Positions 1-7,175 of a stretch of DNA of 9,998 bases are shown here, piece by piece. Source of the stretch: JAADHY01 sp964428935 (lineage in GTDB: Bacteria; Planctomycetota; Planctomycetia; Planctomycetales; Planctomycetaceae); NCBI GenBank assembly GCA_964428935.1, contig CAYSAG010000190.1, positions 1 through 9,998 of the forward strand, written 5' to 3'. Position 1 is the stretch's first letter, and every line of letters starts with the position of its first letter. The notes below the pieces were generated by a model, which ran no database searches, had not been told where the DNA came from, and saw only the letters and a list, made by a program, of their open reading frames with translations. Made by a program: the position numbers and the translations under genes.

Positions 1-35
1 TTTCCTCGTGTTTCCCATCACGCCCATTGTGACGG

Positions 36-3000
36 ATGAACGCCGTTTTTCGTACCGCACTTCGGCGTGTGCGGCACTTCGGCGTGAGACCCCTCCTTGG
101 CTGCGGCCGAGCCCCGCGAGGCCGCGTTGGGCATCTGCTCTGGCTGAGCTACCTCGGTGGAGGCGGTTTCGATGCCACGCTAGCCACGCCGGCAATCGAT
201 CCGCAAGGCAACGTCTGGATTGCGGGAACAACGCAGTCCTCGGGGTGGATCTCCAGCGGCGCAAACGACACCCTCCGGGGTAAGCAAGACGGATTCCTGG
301 CCAAGGTTGGTGATGAGGGGGTAGAGATTGCGAAGTTCGACGTGAGGTTATCCGGAGACCCCACGAGTGACGTAACAGTGAGTTACACGACACAAAACGG
401 GGATGCGACAGCCGGCCAAGACTATCAGCAGGCCAGTGGGACGCTCACGTTCCAGCCAGGCGGCTCGCTGAGCCAGTCGATCGAGGTGCCGATTATCGGC
501 GATCAGATAAGCGAGTCGGACGAAGATTTCTTCCTGAAACTAACCGATGCTACTGGAGCGTTTATCTCGGTCGATCAAGCCCGATGTCTGATTGCAGGCG
601 ACGACCCCTTGGTATCCATCGGGGATGTTCAGCTTGACGAGGGAGAATCCGGGACGACCGACGCGATCTTCTCCGTGACCCTCTCCGCGGATCACAGCGA
701 CACGGTCTCGGTGAACTACGCTACGGAGGACGGAACGGCCGTCGCAGGCGAAGACTATGTCCAAACATCCGGAACGCTAGTTTTTCTGCCGCATGAGCTG
801 GAAAAGACGATCGCGGTGCCGGTCAAAGGCGACGTGACGGACGAAGAGACGGAGACCTTCTCACTCAAGTTGACCGGCGCGGACGGCGCGGCGATTTCGG
901 ATGGTGAGGGCACCGCGACGATCTTCGACGACGACCCGCTCATCACCGTCAGTGACGTGACAGTAGTAGAAGGCGACGATGGCACGAGCGAAGCCGTATT
1001 TACCGTTCGACTTTCGAGCACGCCGCTGGAGCGAGTCGTGGTGCGTTACGCCACCGTGGACGAAACGGCCGTGGCGGGCAAAGACTACCAGGCCGTACGT
1101 GGGGCCTTGACCTTCGAGCCGTGGCTGCCGCCGGAGCGGACGGTTGCGGTGCCCGTCATTGGTGACGTCGACGACGAAGGAAACGAAACGTTTCGGTTGG
1201 AGCTATCGGATCCGCGCGGTGCGTACCTTAAGCAGGGTGTCGCTCGGGCAACGATTCAAGACGACGATCCGAAAATAACGATTACCGACGCAACGGTCAC
1301 GGAGGGAGATACAGGTACGACCAACGCTGTCTTCGCTGTCAGCCTCTCTGCGCCCGCGGCCCACGCGATCACCGTCAACTACGCAACTTCAGACGGAACG
1401 GCCACAGCGGGGAGTGACTACACGCCGGCGACCGGTTCGCTCGTGTTCTCGCCGGGCGAGCGCGAAAAGACCATCACGGTGCCGGTTGCGGGCGACACGC
1501 AGGCAGAGACGAACGAGACGTTCTTTGTGACGCTGTCCGGAGCGGACGACGCGGCCATTTCCGATGGGACTGCCACCGGCACGATCGTGGGCGATGACGG
1601 ACCACTGGCGTCGATCGACGACGTCCAGATCCGCGAGGGAGACGCCGGAACGAGCTACCTTCAGTTTACCGTCTCGCTCACCGAAGCGGCTGGTCAGGAT
1701 GCGTCGATCCAGTACACCACGGCCGACGGCACGGCGAAAGCGGGGCAAGACTATCAGTCGGTAGCGGGCACCCTGCTTTTCCCGGCCGGCACGGTGCAAC
1801 AAACTTTGCTCGTTCCCATTCTGGGCGATACCGTCCACGAGGGTGACGAGACGTTCTATCTCCGCCTGGTCGGTTCTACCGTAGTCGGCATTGCTGACAA
1901 TGAAGCCGTTGCGACGATCGTTTGCGATGACCCATTGGTGACGATAGCGGACGCCTCGCTCGACGAAGGCGACAGCGGGAACCCGTTCATGGAATTCACC
2001 GTTTCGATCTCCCAAGACCCCGTCGACGTCGTGACAGTGAACTTCGCGACCGCTGATGGCAGCGCTATGTCTGGGGTCGACTACTTGTCGGCCAGCGGAT
2101 CGTTGACTTTCTCCCCCGGCGGGGCGCGACAGCAAACCATCCAAGTTCCGCTGATCTCCGACACACTAAACGAGGTCGACGAGACCTTCCTGGTGACGCT
2201 GTCGAATGCCGTCAACGCAGAAATCGGTCGTGCGAAAGCAGTGGGAACGATTCTGGACGACGACGGTCCAAAAATCGTGGTCAACGACGTGAGCGTCACA
2301 GAGACAGACGCTGGCTCCACCGACGTCGTGTTCACGGTGAGCTTGACCGAGCCGCCAACTCAAGACGTCACAGTTAAGTATTCCACAGAAGACATCACGG
2401 CAACGGCCCCAGGCGACTACGCGTCGACAAGCGGAACTCTGACGTTCTCGCCCAGCGGCCCGACCCAGTACGCAGTGTCCGTGCCAGTGAAGGGGGACGT
2501 TGTCGATGAGAAAGATGAACAGTTTCGGTTGAGGTTGTTCGACGCGGTCGGAGCTCCCATTTCGGACGACACGGGAGTGGCGACTATCGTTGACAACGAC
2601 ACAGTGACGGTCTCCATCGACGACGTCACGATGCCGGAAGGCTTCAACGGCTGGATCAACTCGCGGACGTGGCAAGGCGTGTATTGGGTCACGCCGATGA
2701 CTGGCGAGGGCTACCACCTGCTTCGCATCTCCGGCGCCGTCGCCGCCGACGATCCCTGGTTGGTGACCGGACAAGACATCGCCCGGTTCCGTTTCCAGGT
2801 CAAAACTATGGGCGTGAAAGCCCTGACGTTGCAAGCACAGGGGTTGGAAGGAGCGATTCGGCTGACCTGGCAGCAGGACGATTTCGACCTATTGGCCGGC
2901 TACAACCTTTACCGATCAAACAGCCCGGACGGGCCATACGAGCGGATCAACGACTCGGTTATTCCGGTCGGCCACGAATGGTTCCTGGACACGGACGTGC

Positions 3001-5915
3001 AACCCGCCGTGCCGATGTACTATAAGTTCACTGTAGTGCAGACGGATATGAAAGAGTCTGACTTCTCGAACGTAGCCAGTGCGGCGGCGCTGGACACGAT
3101 CAAGCCGACCATCGACCACACTCCCAAGACCAACGCAACACCTGGAGCTGGACTGCGTCTGACCGCGACCATCACAGACAACGTCATGGTCACGGAAGCG
3201 GCGGTCTATTACCGCAAGACCGGCACGGACACGTACACCAAGCTGCCCATGGTGAACCTTTCCGGGAACGAATGGGTGGCGACGATTCCGGGCGTGGACG
3301 TCCAGCCTCCGGGAGTCGAGTATTACATCGTGGCGAAAGACGGCGTGAACGAAACTTTTCACGGGACCCCGGCAGCTCCGCACACCGTGGTCGTCGAAGC
3401 CAAGCCGACTCTCACGTCTGTGACACCCAACCAAGGTCCCCATCAAGGAGGCACCCGGGTGACCTTGAGCGGCACACTGTTCCAGCCGGGCGCTGCAGTG
3501 GAGTTTGGCGGTGTCCCAGCGACCGACGTTGTGGTCCAAACCAGCAATCAGATTCTGGCAACCACTCCGCCGCACTACCCAGCGCTGGTGGACGTCCGAG
3601 TCGTCAATCCCGACGGTAAAGATGCCATCTTGCTGAAAGCGTTCGAATACGTCGACTTGGATGTAGTCCTATCGGCTCCCACCATGACGGCCGACCACGG
3701 GGCCATCTTGGACGTTCCGATTTCCATGTCGAACGTCGACGGTCTGCGTGCTGCCCAGTTCACGATCACGTACGATCCCAACGTGTTGAAAGTGCGCAGC
3801 GTCGCCACCGGCACACTGACCAGCGGCTGGTCCCTGTCTGCGAACACCGCCACTCCCGGACGGGTCGTCGTTTCCCTCGCTGGCTCAACACCGTCCAGCG
3901 GCGACGGCACGGTGCTCAAGCTGAACGTCGAGGCCATCGGTTCGGCCGGTGCGACCAGCGTTCTGCACTTGCAAGACGTGTTGCTCAATGACGGAGCGAT
4001 TCAGCCCAACCTGACTGACGGGTTGTTCGCGGTCAAAGGGTACTACAGCTTGTCCGGTGCCGTGAAGTATTTCCAAGGGAACGGACCGGTGCCGGGTGTC
4101 GAGCTGAGCTTGGTGGGCGTGGGGGTCCAGACCGCTACTACAGACGCGACCGGCAACTACTCTTTCACGCAGGTGCAAACCGGTTCCTACACCTTGACCC
4201 CGCAGAAGTCTACGGACGTGACGCACATCACAGCTTACGACGCGTCGCTGGTCCTGCAGGCGACCACTGGGGTTCTCCAACTTTCCCCCAACCAGGTGCT
4301 CGCTGCGGACGTGAACCGCAACGGGAACGTAACGGCCATGGATGCGTCTTACATCCTCGAAAAAGCGGTCGGACTAAACGCAGGCCAGTTTCCAGGAGCC
4401 GGTCGTTACTGGGACTTCGTCCCGAGCGAAAAGTCCTACCCGATGCTCAACAGTGATTTGACCGGCCAAGACTTCACCGCAGTCTTGTTGGGCGACGTCT
4501 CGGGGAACTGGACGCCGCCAGCGGGAGGACAGGTTGAGGCGGCAGGGGCCGAGCAGAGAGAACAAGGCGCGGGGGTCATGGGTGCCCAGTCGCAGCCGGA
4601 AGGCGACGGAGCCGCACGCGTTTGGATTCCAGACGTCGCTGGCCAGCGTGGTGACCGGGTGACGGTGCCCGTCCAAGTCACGCGGAATGGAACGCAGATC
4701 TACGGAATCGACCTGCAGATTGCGTACGACACAAGTCATTTGAACTTGGTGAGTGTCAGTCCCGGACCGGCCGCCAACGGCTTCCTGTGGGCGGTCAACA
4801 CGACCCAAGCCGGAGTGGTGCGGGTCGGCCTGGCGGGCGCCCAGCCTTTGGCTGCAGACGGAGCCCTGTTGAACTTGGTGTTCGACGTGACGGCCTCTTT
4901 CTCTGCACCCGTGGCGATCCGTCTCGAGAAGACTCAGCTGGACGAAGGAGCGGTGCCGGCTCAAGCCCAAGACGGCCGAATCGTAGACTTGCAGTCCCCC
5001 ACAGTCGCAGCGTTGACACCGTCCGACGACGCCAACAACGTCGCCGTCGACACCGACTTGCTGCTGACGTTCAACGAGGACGTTCGAAAAGGAACGGGGC
5101 AAATTGTGGTGCGACGAGTGGCAGACAACGCGGCGGTTCAAACCATCGATGTTTCCAGCAATTCGGTCACTGTTTCGGGTGACCGTGTGACCGTCGATCT
5201 GCCCGCGCCCTTGGCCGAGAACACGGCGTACTACGTGGAAATGCCGGCCGGGGCGTTCACTGACTTGAGCGGGAACGCGTTCGGCGGGCTGACGGACCCG
5301 GTTGCGTGGAACTTCACCACAGGCGATTTTTCGGCGCCGCAGGTGGAGGGCGTCGTGGTCGGCGACGGAACCGGGTCGCGTTCCGGCGTCCGACAGGTGG
5401 TGGTGACTTTTACTGAAATCGTGGCGATCGACGCGGGAGCGTTCCGCGTCACAAGACGAGGGCCGGACGGCGGTGACGTGGGCTCGGTGAGCTTTTCGGT
5501 CGCGAACGTTAACGGCAAGACCGTCGCTACCCTCACGTTCGCCGGCGCGTTCGTGGACGCCAGCGGCGCGCTGAGCGACGGAAACTACGAACTCACCATC
5601 GACTGGACGAAAGTCCGAGACGCGGCTGGCCACCGGCTGGACGGCGACCGCGACGGCCGCGAGGGAAGCGACTTCCGCTTCGGTCACCGCGAAATCGACA
5701 ACTTCTTCTCGCTGTTCGGCGATTCCGACGGAGACGGCGACGTGGACGCTCGCGACCTGTTCCTGGGCTTTGCCCCGGCGTTTGGCTCGCGTCAGGGCCA
5801 GACGGGCTACCGAGCGGACATGGACTGGGACGGAGACGGCGACGTGGACGCCAGGGACCTGTTCCTTGGCTTTGCACCTCGCTTCGGCAGACGACGCGAC
5901 ACCAGCGGGTACTGA
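36..5915 (+). CDS. giant multidomain secreted/surface protein: SBBP, 7 Calx-beta, FN3, Ig-like, IPT/TIG, 2 cohesins, dockerin EF-hands (5' end uncertain)
   Basis: Probable calcium-dependent extracellular adhesin or scaffold; no catalytic domain is visible. Residues, counted from the ATG at 36: SBBP beta-propeller repeat 33-91 (LLWLSYLGGGG, GNVWIAGTT, GFLAKV); Calx-beta array 94-868; W/G module 870-928; fibronectin III 929-1019 (GYNLYRS, YYKFTVV); Ig-like 1020-1122 (GVEYYIVAKDGVN); IPT/TIG 1123-1206 (NQGPHQGGTRVTLSG); cohesin 1 1207-1335; carboxypeptidase-regulatory-like fold about 1336-1396; dockerin-like segment about 1397-1450 with loop DVNRNGNVTAMD at 1425; cohesin 2 1526-1653; SbsA-type Ig 1654-1764; planctomycete C-terminal domain 1765-1890; EF-hands at 1896 and 1930. 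Domain names are from family knowledge; their order is read from the sequence. The start is weak: an in-frame TGA sits at 30-32, the ATG has no Shine-Dalgarno, and residues 1-32 are Arg-rich without the signal peptide expected for export. The true 5' end may lie outside the window or behind a frameshift. The stop and C-terminus look genuine. Confidence 0.9.
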   Translation: MNAVFRTALRRVRHFGVRPLLGCGRAPRGRVGHLLWLSYLGGGGFDATLATPAIDPQGNVWIAGTTQSSGWISSGANDTLRGKQDGFLAKVGDEGVEIAKFDVRLSGDPTSDVTVSYTTQNGDATAGQDYQQASGTLTFQPGGSLSQSIEVPIIGDQISESDEDFFLKLTDATGAFISVDQARCLIAGDDPLVSIGDVQLDEGESGTTDAIFSVTLSADHSDTVSVNYATEDGTAVAGEDYVQTSGTLVFLPHELEKTIAVPVKGDVTDEETETFSLKLTGADGAAISDGEGTATIFDDDPLITVSDVTVVEGDDGTSEAVFTVRLSSTPLERVVVRYATVDETAVAGKDYQAVRGALTFEPWLPPERTVAVPVIGDVDDEGNETFRLELSDPRGAYLKQGVARATIQDDDPKITITDATVTEGDTGTTNAVFAVSLSAPAAHAITVNYATSDGTATAGSDYTPATGSLVFSPGEREKTITVPVAGDTQAETNETFFVTLSGADDAAISDGTATGTIVGDDGPLASIDDVQIREGDAGTSYLQFTVSLTEAAGQDASIQYTTADGTAKAGQDYQSVAGTLLFPAGTVQQTLLVPILGDTVHEGDETFYLRLVGSTVVGIADNEAVATIVCDDPLVTIADASLDEGDSGNPFMEFTVSISQDPVDVVTVNFATADGSAMSGVDYLSASGSLTFSPGGARQQTIQVPLISDTLNEVDETFLVTLSNAVNAEIGRAKAVGTILDDDGPKIVVNDVSVTETDAGSTDVVFTVSLTEPPTQDVTVKYSTEDITATAPGDYASTSGTLTFSPSGPTQYAVSVPVKGDVVDEKDEQFRLRLFDAVGAPISDDTGVATIVDNDTVTVSIDDVTMPEGFNGWINSRTWQGVYWVTPMTGEGYHLLRISGAVAADDPWLVTGQDIARFRFQVKTMGVKALTLQAQGLEGAIRLTWQQDDFDLLAGYNLYRSNSPDGPYERINDSVIPVGHEWFLDTDVQPAVPMYYKFTVVQTDMKESDFSNVASAAALDTIKPTIDHTPKTNATPGAGLRLTATITDNVMVTEAAVYYRKTGTDTYTKLPMVNLSGNEWVATIPGVDVQPPGVEYYIVAKDGVNETFHGTPAAPHTVVVEAKPTLTSVTPNQGPHQGGTRVTLSGTLFQPGAAVEFGGVPATDVVVQTSNQILATTPPHYPALVDVRVVNPDGKDAILLKAFEYVDLDVVLSAPTMTADHGAILDVPISMSNVDGLRAAQFTITYDPNVLKVRSVATGTLTSGWSLSANTATPGRVVVSLAGSTPSSGDGTVLKLNVEAIGSAGATSVLHLQDVLLNDGAIQPNLTDGLFAVKGYYSLSGAVKYFQGNGPVPGVELSLVGVGVQTATTDATGNYSFTQVQTGSYTLTPQKSTDVTHITAYDASLVLQATTGVLQLSPNQVLAADVNRNGNVTAMDASYILEKAVGLNAGQFPGAGRYWDFVPSEKSYPMLNSDLTGQDFTAVLLGDVSGNWTPPAGGQVEAAGAEQREQGAGVMGAQSQPEGDGAARVWIPDVAGQRGDRVTVPVQVTRNGTQIYGIDLQIAYDTSHLNLVSVSPGPAANGFLWAVNTTQAGVVRVGLAGAQPLAADGALLNLVFDVTASFSAPVAIRLEKTQLDEGAVPAQAQDGRIVDLQSPTVAALTPSDDANNVAVDTDLLLTFNEDVRKGTGQIVVRRVADNAAVQTIDVSSNSVTVSGDRVTVDLPAPLAENTAYYVEMPAGAFTDLSGNAFGGLTDPVAWNFTTGDFSAPQVEGVVVGDGTGSRSGVRQVVVTFTEIVAIDAGAFRVTRRGPDGGDVGSVSFSVANVNGKTVATLTFAGAFVDASGALSDGNYELTIDWTKVRDAAGHRLDGDRDGREGSDFRFGHREIDNFFSLFGDSDGDGDVDARDLFLGFAPAFGSRQGQTGYRADMDWDGDGDVDARDLFLGFAPRFGRRRDTSGY
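53..86. repeat. 17-bp imperfect tandem duplication near the 5' end of the giant gene
   Basis: Positions 53-69 and 70-86 match at 15 of 17 bases, and the last 13 bases (gcacttcggcgtg) are identical. Because 17 is not a multiple of three, the duplication changes the reading frame: HFGV is encoded once in frame 1 (58-69) and once in frame 3 (75-86). It lies just upstream of the SBBP homology, where the giant gene's start is doubtful. It could be replication slippage, a sequencing or assembly artefact, or chance. Confidence 0.6.
315..2639 (+). repeat. array of seven Calx-beta repeats of about 110 codons
   Basis: The Glu of the E-G (once E-T) motif that opens each unit is encoded at 315, 639, 969, 1302, 1635, 1965 and 2301, and again at 2637 where the array ends. 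Units are therefore 108, 110, 111, 111, 110, 112 and 112 codons. Each shares a core of V.Y.T.DGTA.AG.DY, a (S/R)G.L.F.PG strand, I.VP..GD, ET(F)...L and a closing acidic cluster, usually DDD or DDP. Calx-beta domains fold as beta-sandwiches and often bind calcium through such acidic clusters; the individual ligands here are inferred. Unit 7 departs most: ETD replaces EGD, and ATAPGDY replaces the usual A.AG.DY. The array starts and stops at the same motif, so the first unit lacks its leading strand and that strand reappears alone at 2601-2639. Confidence 0.9.
5721..5888 (+). repeat. duplicated EF-hand (dockerin) coding segment
   Basis: Two 22-codon segments, at 5721-5786 and 5823-5888, encode DSDGDGDVDARDLFLGFAP and DWDGDGDVDARDLFLGFAP, each followed by a short stretch ending in FG. 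They are 102 bp apart. The stretch 5727-5749 is identical over 23 nt to 5829-5851. Each loop has Asp at positions 1, 3, 5, 9 and 12, Gly at 6 and a hydrophobic residue at 8, the canonical dockerin calcium loop. The nucleotide-level similarity suggests recent duplication or gene conversion, whereas the other repeats in this protein have diverged in DNA. Confidence 0.9.
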
Positions 5916-5997
5916 TGCTTGTGACAGACGGGAGCGGCAGACGGTCGCTCGGACTTGCTCGCCCGTTTGGTGTTCCCGTCCTCGCGCCGAGCAGTCG
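5916..5997. other. convergent intergenic gap without a clear terminator
   Basis: These 82 bases separate the stop codons of the giant gene (+) and the oxidoreductase (-). The only inverted repeats seen are weak: gagcg/cgctc at 5932-5936 and 5946-5950, and gctcgg/ccgagc at 5947-5952 and 5987-5992 with a 34-nt loop. Neither is followed by a T-tract, so an intrinsic terminator cannot be claimed. Factor-dependent termination or transcript overlap is possible. Confidence 0.5.
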
Positions 5998-7104
5998 TCA
6001 GTCGAGTGCCCGGTCAATGTCGACCCAGCGGCGTTCGGTGAAGGACTGCAGCACGGCGTCGGCGACGGCTTGAGCGGCGGCGCCGTCGCGGAAACTGGGC
6101 ACCGCCTCTCGTCCCTCCAGAATGGCCGAGACGAACTCGAACACCTGGTCGTAGCGGAACACTTGGCTGGGCGGTCCCTCCTTCGGGTTCCGCGGGCTGC
6201 CGGGCACGACCAAAAATTCCTGCGGAACCGGCTCCTTCTCCAATGTCCCGCCGTGGCGTCCGACCCAAATGTGGTTGGGGTCGCTCAACTGGTACACCGC
6301 CGACGCCTCACTGCCGTTGACCTCCGCCCACTCGTAACCGAGCCCGTCGTTGTGGTAGCCCTTCATGAGCGTGCTGCCCTCCCACACGCCCACGGCTCCG
6401 CACTCGAAAAGCCCAATCAGCGACGACCAGTCGTCGACGTCCGACGGTTCGCACGGCTGTCCGTCCGCCGTACGGTCGCGTCGAGCGAACTGAGCGACGG
6501 CGCCGCAGACCGAACGAATTGGGCCCAGCAGGTCCTGAGCGAAGTCAATGCGGTGAATGGTCATGTCGAACAAGTCGCCCGCACCGGCCAACCTCTTGTA
6601 CTGACGCCACCCCCAGCTCGTTTCGGGCCAGTCCAGAAAACGTTGACTGCGAAAGTGGCGAGGCTCGCCCAACTGCCCGCTCGACACCAAGTGCTTCAGG
6701 TACCGCATGGACGGAGCGAACCGGTACGTGAAGGCCGTCATGTGTCGCACTCCCGCCGCGCGAGCCGCCTGGTACATTCGCCGGGCCTGTTCGAAGTTCA
6801 GTCCCAGCGGCTTTTCACACAGCACGTGCTTGCCCTGTTCCACGCAAGCCAAGGTGATTGGCAGGTGAGTGTGGTTGGGCGTCGCGACAATGACGGCGTC
6901 GACGTCCGGGTCGGCGGCGACCTGCTGGTAGTCGGTCGTTGCTTTGGGAACGTTCCATTGCTGCTGCCGCTGGCGGAGCCGCTGAGGGTCCTCGTCGCAC
7001 ACGCAGACCAGCTCGGCGCGCGGGTCGAGCCGAATTCCGGGCACGTGGTTCGCTTCCGAGACCGCTCCCACTCCAACAATGGCCAGTCGCACTTTGTCCC
7101 TCAT
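5998..7104 (-). CDS. Gfo/Idh/MocA-family NAD(P)-dependent oxidoreductase
   Basis: This 368-residue protein has the normal length for the family, whose members oxidise or reduce sugars, inositols and related compounds using NAD(P) in the cytoplasm. The N-terminal Rossmann fold begins at once (RLAIVGVGAVSEANH, residues 6-20), with an acidic residue, D37, closing the second strand (VCVCDED), which often favours NAD. The family signature CEKPLG spans 96-101, with the expected catalytic Lys at K98. The C-terminal substrate domain contains YRF (127-129) and DMTIHRIDF (180-188), supplying the conserved Asp and His. The substrate cannot be told from sequence. An in-frame GTG at 7179 would add 25 Arg-rich residues and overlap the upstream stop as GTGA, but the ATG at 7104 has an excellent ribosome binding site and sits right before the fold, so I chose it. 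The gene follows the nucleotidyltransferase after 71 bp and is probably in the same transcript. Confidence 0.93.
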   Translation of the reverse strand: MRDKVRLAIVGVGAVSEANHVPGIRLDPRAELVCVCDEDPQRLRQRQQQWNVPKATTDYQQVAADPDVDAVIVATPNHTHLPITLACVEQGKHVLCEKPLGLNFEQARRMYQAARAAGVRHMTAFTYRFAPSMRYLKHLVSSGQLGEPRHFRSQRFLDWPETSWGWRQYKRLAGAGDLFDMTIHRIDFAQDLLGPIRSVCGAVAQFARRDRTADGQPCEPSDVDDWSSLIGLFECGAVGVWEGSTLMKGYHNDGLGYEWAEVNGSEASAVYQLSDPNHIWVGRHGGTLEKEPVPQEFLVVPGSPRNPKEGPPSQVFRYDQVFEFVSAILEGREAVPSFRDGAAAQAVADAVLQSFTERRWVDIDRALD

Positions 7105-7111
7105 TCCGGCT

Positions 7112-7117
7112 CTCCTT
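7112..7117 (-). promoter_or_regulatory. ribosome binding site of the oxidoreductase gene
   Basis: On the minus strand AAGGAG lies 7 nt before the ATG at 7104, an ideal spacing. It settles the start in favour of 7104 over the upstream GTG at 7179. Confidence 0.8.
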
Positions 7118-7175
7118 CGGCTGGTGGTTCCGCGTTCGACCCGTCGGGTTCGACCGACCGTCCTGCCGGCTTCGC

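Noticed and set aside
14..34. Imperfect hairpin ccatcac/gtgacgg before the giant gene
   Set aside because: It has a mismatch in a 7-bp stem, no T-tract and no clear gene on the left to terminate.
84..110. LLGC resembling a lipoprotein lipobox in the giant protein's N-terminus
   Set aside because: No hydrophobic segment precedes it; the upstream residues are Arg/His-rich, so it does not form a lipoprotein signal.
315..2639. CRISPR or satellite-like array suggested by regular spacing of about 330 bp
   Set aside because: The periodicity is that of protein domains; DNA between units has diverged and the frame is continuous.
5916..5997. Bidirectional terminator between the convergent genes
   Set aside because: Only 5-6 bp stems with long loops and no T-tract were found.
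4374..6017. 547-codon open frame on the minus strand inside the giant gene
   Set aside because: It is antisense to well-supported cohesin, Ig and EF-hand domains, its translation has no recognisable domain, and GC-rich codon use readily leaves such frames open.
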